A DNA stretch of 31,642 nt from Oscillospiraceae bacterium (GCA_029062865.1 JAIDPG010000381.1:1-31642); one strand, 5' to 3'; numbered from the stretch's first letter, positions 16,122-22,205 are shown. The notes: generated from the sequence alone by a model not told the origin. Made by a program: numbers and translations.

Positions 16122-17135
16122 TCATTTTGTTGTTGAGTGTATGGTTTCCGCTATTTTTGCATCGTTACCATCATTAAATATATCAAAAAGGTTTTGCAAT
16201 TGTTCAAAAGTAAGAATTTCGACATCTCGGCTTTCAGCATCTATCCTTGTCCCGGTCATAGTATCGGTAGCGAGAACCAACGCCGATGCCTTATTAACAT
16301 TTGAACTTCCAAACTTGCCGCTGTGCTCAGCAATAAATTTTTTTACGGGCGTTTGATTTCGCCCAACAATGATGAAATCCAAACCACCAAAAACATTGTC
16401 CTGCGCATAAGCTCCTTTTGAAGTTGTATCTAGCTTTGGCTGAGCCTCGTTGTCAGCTAGTAACACGGACAATTTATACATATGCTTGCAAGGCAATTGC
16501 CTGTCCCGATAGTCGAGGCAGCTGCATCTTTCGCCGCTGGTTAGATAGATGTTCCCGCTGTCACCTCTAATTTTTGCAATTCCGCGCAAGGGATTATACT
16601 GTAACAAACGAATACTGGATCCGTAAAGGGTAGCTTTTTCAAGTCTCTTTAGTTGCCCGTTTTTCTCATGTACATCTGTGCTCCACTTGCTCCAACCGAT
16701 TTTGGCAAAGTCGCTAGTTATCATTTCGATAAGCTGTTTGTTCACATTCTCAACAGCGCGATGTTCATCTTGTTCAGAGGAGCCATACTTTCCAAGCGGC
16801 TTAGCATTCACAAGTTCATACTCATTTTTTTCAACAGGCATTCCGCATAATGGGCAATTAAAGCTCACTTCTTTACGGAGCATTAGAATTTCTCGCTTAC
16901 AGTATGGGCATCTGCTGCGCTGCATCGCATTTTTCTGAGCGAATTTAATTATGTATGGTACTAAAATCAAGGCAGTTCCGGCGCATACTATCCCAAATGT
17001 TACAATTTTTGCTATAAAAAATATCAATGCCAGTACGCCAAATATAACACCCAAAACGATGGCTGTACGTTGCTTTGGGTATATCGGTTTTGATAGAGGC
17101 ATTCGTCTTACCTCAAAATTCTTTTGATTTTCCAT
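16122..17135 (-). CDS. Membrane protein with zinc ribbon, SWIM motif and BRCT domain
   Basis: The 337-aa protein has two hydrophobic segments (about 25-44 and 46-64), then a zinc ribbon (C76-PY-C79...C94-PL-C97). A SWIM motif CxCx(9)CxH follows at 204-218 (C204-S-C206...C216-K-H218). The C-terminal 'VFGGLDFIIVGRNQTPVKKFIAEHSGKF...ALVLATD...ILTFEQLQNLF' (about 248-318) has the BRCT pattern. BRCT and SWIM modules bind DNA or phosphoproteins; combining them with membrane anchoring is unusual. It is AT-rich cargo between int and the repressor. Regulation may involve an ATAACG/CGTTAT palindrome 27-43 bases upstream. Confidence 0.85.
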   Translation of the reverse strand: MENQKNFEVRRMPLSKPIYPKQRTAIVLGVIFGVLALIFFIAKIVTFGIVCAGTALILVPYIIKFAQKNAMQRSRCPYCKREILMLRKEVSFNCPLCGMPVEKNEYELVNAKPLGKYGSSEQDEHRAVENVNKQLIEMITSDFAKIGWSKWSTDVHEKNGQLKRLEKATLYGSSIRLLQYNPLRGIAKIRGDSGNIYLTSGERCSCLDYRDRQLPCKHMYKLSVLLADNEAQPKLDTTSKGAYAQDNVFGGLDFIIVGRNQTPVKKFIAEHSGKFGSSNVNKASALVLATDTMTGTRIDAESRDVEILTFEQLQNLFDIFNDGNDAKIAETIHSTTK

Positions 17136-17161
17136 ACCAAACCTACTTTATATGTTATTTT

Positions 17162-17178
17162 ATAACGGTATACGTTAT
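17162..17178. promoter_or_regulatory. Operator-like palindrome
   Basis: ATAACG and CGTTAT arms flank a 5-base centre. The site lies between the divergent membrane-protein gene (minus) and the 46-aa gene (plus), so it could control both. A second GTATAC occurs at 17191-17196. Confidence 0.35.
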
Positions 17179-17191
17179 TTTTCGTGATTTG

Positions 17192-17221
17192 TATACACAA
17201 ACTCTAAAAATGTGCTATAAT
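17192..17221 (+). promoter_or_regulatory. Possible promoter of the 46-aa gene
   Basis: A perfect TATAAT (17216-17221) is preceded at 18 bases by a weak -35 (TATACA). It lies 43 bases before the ATG at 17265. Confidence 0.45.
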
Positions 17222-17264
17222 GTAAATCAGCACCGCCGGCAGTGACTTCATTGAAAGGAGCCCA

Positions 17265-17405
17265 ATGATGTCCGACAATACTGAATTCACACCGATCGAG
17301 AAGCCGGAGACGGATTTTATCGGTGCGGTTGCTATGTTCGAGCATCTTTCCAAAGAGTCGCAAGACCAGATTTTAGAAATGATGCACGAACTATTAAATG
17401 AATAA
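17265..17405 (+). CDS. Small acidic protein (46 aa)
   Basis: AAAGGAG stands 4 bases before ATG ATG, and the frame runs 46 codons to TAA. The peptide (MMSDNTEFTPIEKPETDF... FEHLSKESQDQILEMMHELLNE) is acidic, with a predicted C-terminal helix. It has its own TATAAT box upstream and a strong terminator 8 bases downstream, and it faces the repressor gene. I do not recognise it; an anti-repressor or small regulator is conceivable but unproven. Confidence 0.65.
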   Translation: MMSDNTEFTPIEKPETDFIGAVAMFEHLSKESQDQILEMMHELLNE

Positions 17406-17412
17406 TCTTTCC

Positions 17413-17450
17413 GACCCGCTGCTAAAAAGCAGCGGGTCATTTTTTATTTT
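17413..17450 (+). terminator. Intrinsic terminator between convergent genes
   Basis: A perfect 10-bp stem GACCCGCTGC/GCAGCGGGTC with a 6-base loop is followed by ATTTTTTATTTT on the + strand. It ends the 46-aa gene, and the repressor gene converges on it from the right. Confidence 0.9.
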
Positions 17451-17779
17451 GAAAGAATCCCTTTAATCTGTTTTATGATTAGTTCTTGCTGCTCTGTTGA
17501 GAGCTTGCTGAACAAATCAATAAACTCGGCTGTTTTGGCTTTCTGTTTCTCGTCACGGGTTTGTTCGCCAGCTGCTTCCATTATCTCATCCGCGAAGTCC
17601 TCGGGCTTACATCCTAAAACCTTACAAATACGAATAAACGCGTCAACATCAACTTTTGTATTGTCACGGCTTATCATACTGCTTAAAGTTGTTTTTGAGA
17701 TCCCCGTCGCTCTTACCAAATCAGCTTGCTTCATACCTTTCGCGAGCATTTTTTCTTCAAGTTTTTTTCCAAATCCCAT
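17444..17779 (-). CDS. XRE-family repressor (CI-like)
   Basis: The 111-aa protein has an N-terminal HTH_3 domain: 'LEEKMLAKGMKQADLVRATGISKTTLSSMISRDNTKVDVDAFIRICKVLGCKPEDFAD' (about 7-65). A helical C-terminal tail ends 'LSKLSTEQQELIIKQIKGILSK', probably for dimerisation. AGGGGGAG precedes the ATG. It is transcribed away from the rightward early operon, with the operator array between, so it is the likely lysogeny repressor. It lacks a LexA-like protease domain, so induction would need another route, perhaps the HExxH protein at 18,510 (inference). Confidence 0.9.
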   Translation of the reverse strand: MGFGKKLEEKMLAKGMKQADLVRATGISKTTLSSMISRDNTKVDVDAFIRICKVLGCKPEDFADEIMEAAGEQTRDEKQKAKTAEFIDLFSKLSTEQQELIIKQIKGILSK

Positions 17780-17800
17780 ATTTTCTCCCCCTTTACGTAT

Positions 17801-17829
17801 ATTCTACATTATCTTTTGTTAAAAGTCAA
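17801..17829 (-). promoter_or_regulatory. Leftward repressor promoter
   Basis: Minus-strand TTGACT (17829-17824) and TAGAAT (17806-17801) with 17-base spacing, about 22 bases before the repressor ATG. Operator 1 (17837-17845) sits immediately upstream of the -35 box. Confidence 0.85.
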
Positions 17830-17836
17830 CACATAA

Positions 17837-17987
17837 GTACGCAAATACTTACTTTTGTACGCAAATTTGTACAAATACACAAAATTGTTGTGAATTTTTG
17901 TACAAAAGGTAGAAAGTACGCAAATTTGTACAAATTCACTTGACTTTGTACGCAAAAACGTTTACAATATACTCGAAGGTACGCAAA
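17837..17987. promoter_or_regulatory. Operator array: five GTACGCAAA repeats
   Basis: GTACGCAAA occurs at 17837, 17857, 17916, 17948 and 17979, all in the same orientation. Copies 2 and 3 continue into TTTGTACAAA, and another TTTGTACAAA is at 17898-17907. The outer TTTG...CAAA is palindromic (TTTGTACGCAAA), as expected for an HTH dimer. The copy at 17948 sits inside the -35/-10 spacer of the rightward promoter and the one at 17979 just after its start point. Confidence 0.85.
17940..17968 (+). promoter_or_regulatory. Rightward early promoter
   Basis: TTGACT (17940-17945) and TACAAT (17963-17968) with 17-base spacing. It drives the Cro-like gene and probably the long rightward operon. An operator copy occupies the spacer, so bound repressor would block RNA polymerase. 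Confidence 0.88.
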
Positions 17988-18020
17988 TGCGGACTAAATA
18001 TTTGAAAGGATGTGTGTAAT

Positions 18021-18248
18021 ATGTATGAAAATTTGGCAAACGAGTTGAAGAGAAAAGGCATATCGGTTACAGCGGCAGCAAAAATGGCTGAAATGCCTGA
18101 ACCGACTTTTCGCTCAAAGCTTAATGGACGTTCGGAGTGTGGTTTCACTGTGGACGAGGCGATGAGCATCAAATTCAACATTTTTCCTGAGATGGATTTC
18201 ATCTATCTGTTCACCAAAAGTGATAAACCGAACGAAAACTGCGCTTAA
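18021..18248 (+). CDS. Cro-like HTH protein (75 aa)
   Basis: First gene under the rightward promoter. 'LANELKRKGISVTAAAKMAEMPEPTFRSKLNGRSECGFTVDEAMSIKFNIFPEMDFIYLF' matches a small XRE-type HTH domain of the kind found in phage Cro or in the 'DUF739/phage antirepressor-like' group. ATG 18021 is chosen because GAAAGGA lies 10 bases upstream; a GTG at 18012 would leave only 1 base of spacing. It probably binds the same operators and favours the lytic state. Confidence 0.85.
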   Translation: MYENLANELKRKGISVTAAAKMAEMPEPTFRSKLNGRSECGFTVDEAMSIKFNIFPEMDFIYLFTKSDKPNENCA

Positions 18249-18278
18249 GGTGAAAATCAAGAAAGCGAGGTGATACCG

Positions 18279-18479
18279 ATGAACGAAACGGTGTTCCTTA
18301 TCCTTGTTATCGTGGGCATAGTTGCAAACAGTATCGCGTTACTCGTCGCCGCAAAAATTCTCTTTGCGTATGACAAGATCTCGGAGATGCAGACGGAGTA
18401 TTTCAAAAAGGTTGTCGAAATATCTCTTGATGCGTTGAGCAAAATGGCTGTAATAGCAGGGCTAAAGCGCGACAAATGA
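18279..18479 (+). CDS. Small single-pass membrane protein (66 aa)
   Basis: ATG 18279 is preceded by GAGGTGAT at a 4-base spacing. The N-terminal half is one hydrophobic helix, 'VFLILVIVGIVANSIALLVAAKILFAY', with an outside-facing Asn/Glu start. The C-terminal half is a short amphipathic helix ending in basic residues (LKRDK). It lies between the Cro-like and HExxH genes in the rightward operon. Family unknown. Confidence 0.75.
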   Translation: MNETVFLILVIVGIVANSIALLVAAKILFAYDKISEMQTEYFKKVVEISLDALSKMAVIAGLKRDK

Positions 18480-18509
18480 ACAGCAGAAAGGAAGCGAGGT
18501 GATGCCATT

Positions 18510-18854
18510 ATGAAATTGCTGGCAATCGTCGAAGTTCTCGGCGCGAATTATGATATTCTTGAGAGCACCGAAAGCGAGGACGCAGATCTGGAAGGCATAG
18601 AAGGCTACTGCGATCACACCGTACATAGGATCGTAATCAACACTTTTGAGCCGGGCGACGGAAACTATGCAGATTTGGACGCATTTCGCCAAAGAATCGT
18701 TCGGCACGAGCTGATACACGCGTTCCTGGCCGAGAGCGGCTTAGCAGAGGACTCGTGGGCGAGTAATGAGGAGATCGTTGACTGGATAGCACGACAGTTC
18801 CCTAAAATGCTCGAGGCTTTTAAACACGCGGGCGCGCTTGAGGAAGAGAGGTGA
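18510..18854 (+). CDS. HExxH metallopeptidase-like protein (ImmA/IrrE or SprT-like)
   Basis: The 114-aa protein has a zinc-protease motif HELIH at 66-70 ('RHELIHAFLAESGL'), with a likely third ligand E at about 88 in 'NEEIVDW'. Small proteins of this build in Firmicutes phages and ICEs are ImmA-like and cut a repressor to relieve lysogeny; that role here is inferred from motif and position. GAGGTGAT precedes ATG 18510. The stop overlaps the next gene's GTG but is 5 bases before its preferred ATG. Confidence 0.8.
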   Translation: MKLLAIVEVLGANYDILESTESEDADLEGIEGYCDHTVHRIVINTFEPGDGNYADLDAFRQRIVRHELIHAFLAESGLAEDSWASNEEIVDWIARQFPKMLEAFKHAGALEEER

Positions 18855-18859
18855 CAACG

Positions 18860-19087
18860 ATGTCAAGAAGCAAGGTTACGCCGATAAAACGCCCGATAAC
18901 AAGTTGGGAGAAGGCTCCTTTGATAATGGATACCGAATATGCCGCTTTGCTTCTGGGGTTATACCCGGACACATTAAGGCGAATGGCAAAGCGAGGTGAT
19001 GTCCCGGCAAAGCGGGTCGGTCAAAAACTTTGGAAGTTCGAAAAAAATGCGCTTATGGCGTGGGCGGGCGTAAAGGAACAGGCGTAA
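18860..19087 (+). CDS. Excisionase-like HTH protein (75 aa)
   Basis: 'DTEYAALLLGLYPDTLRRMAKRGDVPAKRVGQKLWKFEKNALMAWAG' is a winged-helix MerR/AlpA-type excisionase domain (HTH_17). The protein would bend DNA at the attachment site and direct excision by the integrase. ATG 18860 has GAGAGGTGA at suitable spacing; a GTG at 18851 is in frame but lies inside the ribosome binding site. Confidence 0.85.
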   Translation: MSRSKVTPIKRPITSWEKAPLIMDTEYAALLLGLYPDTLRRMAKRGDVPAKRVGQKLWKFEKNALMAWAGVKEQA

Positions 19088-19117
19088 ATTAAAATCGTAG
19101 AAAAGAGGTGCATTCCA

Positions 19118-19348
19118 ATAAAGTTAGGAACAACGTGTAAAAAATGCGCAGCGATATGCTTGAAACATGAATGTTTTGCATACACACTCGGCCGTTGCAC
19201 GATTCTGCTTGATGACGGCAAGGATTTTGTAAGCGATTGCAGGTTTTTCAAAACGCAAAAGCAATTCGACGCTGACGCAGAACGCGCCGCCCAAAGAGCC
19301 GAGGCATACAAGGCAAGAAAGCAGAATGACACAATAGAGAGGTGGTGA
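19118..19348 (+). CDS. Small Cys-rich hypothetical protein, apparent ATA start
   Basis: The frame is open from 19088 and encodes 'KLGTTCKKCAAICLKHECFAYTLGRCTILLDDGKDFVSDCRFFKTQKQFDADAERAAQRAEAYKARKQ'. The CxxC-type cysteines lie upstream of the first usual start (TTG 19160), which has no ribosome binding site. AGAGGTG at 19104-19110 points instead to ATA 19118 (or ATT 19112), matching the GAGGTG-N6-start pattern of its neighbours. The start is therefore non-canonical or a mutated ATG. The Cys pattern suggests a small zinc-binding protein. Family unknown. Confidence 0.6.
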   Translation: MKLGTTCKKCAAICLKHECFAYTLGRCTILLDDGKDFVSDCRFFKTQKQFDADAERAAQRAEAYKARKQNDTIERW

Positions 19349-19353
19349 TAACT

Positions 19354-19794
19354 ATGAAGAACAAAAGTAAGTGGTTTTACTGCTTTAACACCAATGAGGG
19401 CGATGGTTTCTTGAAGCTGGAACACGAAGAAGTCCCGGAGAATCCGACCTTCGATGAACTGAACACGATTGCGCAGAAACTTCTCCGCAAGTATGGCTAC
19501 ACCGGCAAGGACGACTTTGTGAGCATTGGCAAGGGCAAGCTTCTCACGATTGAGGAGCTAGGAGGCTGTCTTGGAGATGATATTATTGAAATACTCGAGA
19601 ACAACGCCTGCGAATATTGCGACGCCGAGGAGCTGTTTTCTACGGCGCGTAAAGAGGACATCGAAGACCTCGACCGCAGGATTGCGCAGACACTTAAAGA
19701 ATGGGCGGCGGAACGAGACGTTATGAGCTGCCATTATTACACGATTCCCGACACAAAGGAATTTTATTACGGAGGTGACACCAATGAAAAGTAA
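19354..19794 (+). CDS. Hypothetical acidic protein (146 aa)
   Basis: ATG 19354 follows GAGGTGGTGAT. The product is acidic and predicted cytosolic: an N-terminal beta region ('KSKWFYCFNTNEGDGFLKLEHEEV') followed by helices ('PTFDELNTIAQKLLRKYGY', 'DIEDLDRRIAQTLKEWAAERD'). It ends 'HYYTIPDTKEFYYGGDTNEK' and overlaps the next gene by 11 bases. The family is not recognised; its neighbours are phage early proteins. Confidence 0.7.
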   Translation: MKNKSKWFYCFNTNEGDGFLKLEHEEVPENPTFDELNTIAQKLLRKYGYTGKDDFVSIGKGKLLTIEELGGCLGDDIIEILENNACEYCDAEELFSTARKEDIEDLDRRIAQTLKEWAAERDVMSCHYYTIPDTKEFYYGGDTNEK

Positions 19795-19960
19795 GTGGCA
19801 AGTAAGCTCGCAGTACATAGGCGGTGATAAGATATTCCAAGTGTACCGTCTCCGCGATGTGAACGAGGTAGATCACGCGGGCAACCGTGAGTATTTCGAC
19901 GGTATATTTGATAATGAGGCGGCGGCGAAGGCCGTTGCGGACAAGCTCAACGAGGGCTAG
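19784..19960 (+). CDS. Small phage-type protein (58 aa)
   Basis: ATG 19784 with GGAGGTGA upstream. The sequence 'MKSKWQVSSQYIGGDKIFQVYRLRDVNEVDHAGNREYFDGIFDNEAAAKAVADKLNEG' closely resembles small proteins that I recall as common in Clostridia and Bacilli phage early regions. It has a beta-hairpin followed by one amphipathic helix. Function unknown. Confidence 0.75.
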   Translation: MKSKWQVSSQYIGGDKIFQVYRLRDVNEVDHAGNREYFDGIFDNEAAAKAVADKLNEG

Positions 19961-19978
19961 GCAGAAAGGTGGTATAAA

Positions 19979-20413
19979 ATGGCAACAAAATCAAAGGGTG
20001 CGGAGATGAAAATCACGATAAACGGCGAGATCAAAGAGGTAGAGAGCTATTTGACCGCTGATGAGTATGTAAACGGCGAGCACAAATTTAAGATCGTTGA
20101 GAAAATCCCCCACGGCTTTTTCGTTTGGAACATCGGTGACTATATGGGACGCAACGATTTAATCCCGATTTGTGAGCCGAAACACGGTACACTCTCGGAT
20201 GCGGAAGCGTTTCGTATTGAACCGTCAACCTTAAAAGCAATAAGGCTGCCGCACGATGATGTTAAACTGCTCCGAGAGGCTGCGGGTTACGGCGCTAAGA
20301 ATTTGGAGTCAACTCAAAGAAAGCTTGAGAACGACGATCTCAGCAAGGCACAAAAAGAGCTATTTGAGCGCGCGCTTAGGATCTACGAATGGATTACAAC
20401 CGAGAACGGTTGA
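19979..20413 (+). CDS. Hypothetical protein (144 aa)
   Basis: ATG 19979 lies 7 bases after AAAGGTGG. The N-terminal domain 'MKITINGEIKEVESYLTADEYVNGEHKFKIVEKIPHGFFVWNIGDYMG' looks like a small beta domain. The second half, 'DDVKLLREAAGYGAKNLESTQRKLENDDLSKAQKELFERALRIYEWI', is helical and may form a coiled coil. An internal ATG at 20006 could give a shorter form beginning at the beta domain. Family not recognised. Confidence 0.7.
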   Translation: MATKSKGAEMKITINGEIKEVESYLTADEYVNGEHKFKIVEKIPHGFFVWNIGDYMGRNDLIPICEPKHGTLSDAEAFRIEPSTLKAIRLPHDDVKLLREAAGYGAKNLESTQRKLENDDLSKAQKELFERALRIYEWITTENG

Positions 20414-20478
20414 GCGGCTGCGGGAAGGTAACACCATGTGGAAAGAAAAGTTAACAATGCAAAGGGAGGAGAAACCAC

Positions 20479-21129
20479 ATGAAAAAGCTGATAGTCTTAT
20501 TTGTAGCGATATTCGTGCTCGCGATTCCGCTTATTTCATTGATAGCAGAGCACGACGCAAGAGAATCGGAAGAGCTCCCCGCAGTGGGATCGCGGCGCAT
20601 CGAAGTAACGGCGAGCGGCGGAACGCCCGCGAACGCGGTTACTCGCAAAAAGAGCATCAACACCGCGCCGTACACAACGCAAGAGTGCATAGCGGCGATA
20701 AACGCGGGTTACGAGCAGATTTGGGAGCAGGAACAGTCGAGAGTTCCGAAAGCCGACGCGCCCGCCGTGCGTTACGCAATCTCGGACGACGAGCGGCGGG
20801 AGATAGAGCACATCGTAGCGAGCGAGGGCGGTTATTGCGATTACGAGTTCCAGGCGCTTGTGGCGTTGTGCATACTCAACGGCGCGGAGAGTGAGGGGCT
20901 TCGTCCTTCGGAGCTGTTCGCGCGGGGCGACTTCTGGTTGACGCACGATGTCGAACCGACAGAGACCACCAAGCGCGCGGTATCCGATGTTTTTGACTGC
21001 GGGATATTTCCGACGCCGGAGCCCGTCAGATACTACTACAACCCGAAATACTGCAAAAGCGATATGCACGAGAGTTTCTGCTATGTGCTGACGTGCTGCG
21101 ATTGCAGGTTCTTCAAGGATTGGGAGTGA
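20479..21129 (+). CDS. Secreted SleB-like cell wall hydrolase
   Basis: The 216-aa protein begins with a signal or anchor helix 'MKKLIVLFVAIFVLAIPLISLIAEH'. The domain from about residue 100 ('ISDDERREIEHIVASEGGYCDYEFQALVALCILNGAESEGLRPSELFARGDFW') resembles the SleB/Hydrolase_2 fold, with the catalytic Glu in 'VASEGG' and the 'AxVAxxILN' helix. The C-terminus has several Cys ('CYVLTCCDCRFF'). SleB enzymes are lytic transglycosylases. In an early phage operon it could aid DNA entry, host lysis or envelope remodelling. AGGGAGG precedes ATG 20479. Confidence 0.72.
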   Translation: MKKLIVLFVAIFVLAIPLISLIAEHDARESEELPAVGSRRIEVTASGGTPANAVTRKKSINTAPYTTQECIAAINAGYEQIWEQEQSRVPKADAPAVRYAISDDERREIEHIVASEGGYCDYEFQALVALCILNGAESEGLRPSELFARGDFWLTHDVEPTETTKRAVSDVFDCGIFPTPEPVRYYYNPKYCKSDMHESFCYVLTCCDCRFFKDWE

Positions 21130-21133
21130 TAGT

Positions 21134-21655
21134 ATGCTGATAGAAAACAAATGGGTCGTGTACGACAGTAAGGACGACGTTTATTATACCGGCGATAACG
21201 ACCGCGGCGATCCCGTCCTGGAGAGCCTTGACAGCCGCGTCAGGACGTACAAGAACGAAAAGGGCGCGAAGTGCGCAATAAGGCACATTGAGCATTCCGG
21301 CAGCGAGCGCGTGGAGTTTTGTGAGCTTAAAGCGGTGTACATAGAGCGGCAGAACGTCCCCGATGTCCTCGGATATAACAAGGACAAGCCCGGACAAGCA
21401 TTAAGTGAGCCTCCGATAATCAAAAATGACGGAAATTGGGAATTGATTGACAGCTTCGGGCGGATCAAGTATGTGAAAAAGCTCACGACCGGCGCGCCGT
21501 TTTTCGGCGTGATCGATGAAAACGGCGACCTGCGCGGCTTCGGCTTTGACGAGCTGGCGGCGTGGATATGGTACAGCAACCGCCGCCGCGGCGTCGGAAT
21601 CGGGCTGATCAAAAGCAGAGAAGCGTATAACGCCAAAACCAAAAAAGGAAGGTGA
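21134..21655 (+). CDS. Hypothetical protein (173 aa)
   Basis: The start lies 4 bases after the hydrolase stop codon, with GGGAGTGAT overlapping that stop. The protein is beta-rich: 'MLIENKWVVYDSKDDVYYTGDNDRGDPV', and later 'GNWELIDSFGRIKYVKKLTTGAPFFGVIDENGDLRGFGFDELAAWIW'. The C-terminus is basic (KTKKGR). No membrane segment or known motif is seen. It is probably co-translated with the hydrolase gene. Confidence 0.7.
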   Translation: MLIENKWVVYDSKDDVYYTGDNDRGDPVLESLDSRVRTYKNEKGAKCAIRHIEHSGSERVEFCELKAVYIERQNVPDVLGYNKDKPGQALSEPPIIKNDGNWELIDSFGRIKYVKKLTTGAPFFGVIDENGDLRGFGFDELAAWIWYSNRRRGVGIGLIKSREAYNAKTKKGR

Positions 21656-21662
21656 AGACATT

Positions 21663-21884
21663 ATGAAATGCCCCAAATGCGGCGCGGACGCGCATTTCAC
21701 GGTACACTGCGGCAAGTACAACGCGCCGATATGTCAGACCCATTGCACTGAGAACGGCGGCTGCGAGTATTTCAGCGGAACTGAAACATCTCTATGGCGT
21801 TGCTTTTACAGAGACAGAATTATTGAGAGATGGAGAGCCGAGGCGCAGGAGCTTGGGATCGGCGCGAACGAACTCGGCATATAA
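21663..21884 (+). CDS. Small zinc-binding protein (73 aa)
   Basis: 'MKCPKCGADAHFTVHCGKYNAPICQTHCTENGGCEYF' holds two metal-ligand pairs (CPKC near the start, then CxxxHC and a further Cys), which is treble-clef-like. The C-terminal half is an amphipathic helix. GAAGGTG precedes ATG 21663. Its stop codon abuts the terminator of the opposing small RNA. Confidence 0.72.
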   Translation: MKCPKCGADAHFTVHCGKYNAPICQTHCTENGGCEYFSGTETSLWRCFYRDRIIERWRAEAQELGIGANELGI

Positions 21885-21962
21885 AAAAATCCTCGCCGAA
21901 GCCGGCGAGGAAAGGGAAAGTGAAAAAGCAGGTTTTGCATTCGAGTGCAAAACTTATACCCT
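21883..21962 (-). ncRNA. Small RNA with own promoter and terminator (about 80 nt)
   Basis: A near-consensus minus-strand promoter (21,997-21,969) predicts a start near 21,962. The transcript would contain a perfect 8-bp hairpin (21,932-21,953, loop of 6), a single-stranded U/C-rich stretch, and an intrinsic terminator: 9-bp stem at 21,890-21,911 followed by seven U. No ORF with a ribosome binding site is present. It converges on the rightward early operon and overlaps only the last bases of the 73-aa gene, so it is either a trans-acting RNA or controls read-through towards rep. Identity is inferred; no known family is recognised. Confidence 0.7.
21932..21953. repeat. TTTGCA-N6-TGCAAA palindrome, copy 2
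   Basis: GTTTTGCA and TGCAAAAC pair perfectly around TTCGAG. Compared with copy 1, the second base pair is changed T-A to C-G, i.e. compensated. It forms the first hairpin of the minus-strand small RNA. Confidence 0.65.
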
Positions 21963-21968
21963 ATAAAT

Positions 21969-21997
21969 ATTATATCACTTTCCCGTGAAAAAGTCAA
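21969..21997 (-). promoter_or_regulatory. Promoter of the minus-strand small RNA
   Basis: TTGACT (21,997-21,992) and TATAAT (21,974-21,969) on the minus strand with exactly 17-base spacing. It is one of the best promoters in the window, yet no minus-strand gene follows it, only the short RNA and its terminator. Confidence 0.85.
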
Positions 21998-22008
21998 TAG
22001 TTTTTTTG

Positions 22009-22032
22009 AAAAAATCGCGGCACATTGCCGCG
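22009..22032 (-). terminator. Minus-strand hairpin-terminator upstream of the small RNA
   Basis: A perfect 7-bp stem CGCGGCA/TGCCGCG with a 3-base loop is followed on the minus strand by ATTTTTT. It would insulate the small RNA promoter from any leftward transcription. On the + strand there is no T-run. Confidence 0.55.
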
Positions 22033-22092
22033 TGATTGGCTTGTAATGAGTATTAACTTCTCGACCGTTTGAGAGGGAGATCACCTTTCAAG

Positions 22093-22175
22093 CTCATTCA
22101 AAAAAACACACCACAACATGAATGAATGATTTTTCTTTTTGCTTCTTTTTCTTTTTTCTAAAAAGAAAAAGAAGC
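22093..22175. repeat. Inverted repeats upstream of rep
   Basis: Bases 22141-22156 and 22160-22175 form a perfect 16-bp AU-rich stem with a 3-base loop. A smaller TCATTCA/TGAATGA repeat lies just before it (22,094-22,127). They end 31 bases before the rep ATG. No ORF or promoter is seen in 21,998-22,205. The structures could be part of a replication origin or a translational control element. Confidence 0.6.
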
Positions 22176-22205
22176 TGAGATCGTTTTTGATGGGGAAGTG
22201 AAAAC

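Noticed and set aside
17837..17987. CRISPR-like repeat array
   Set aside because: The repeats are 9 bases, unevenly spaced and centred on two promoters, so they are operators.
20256..20894. 212-aa frame overlapping the 144-aa gene and the hydrolase gene
   Set aside because: It crosses two genes in another frame, is Arg-rich and has no ribosome binding site at its start.
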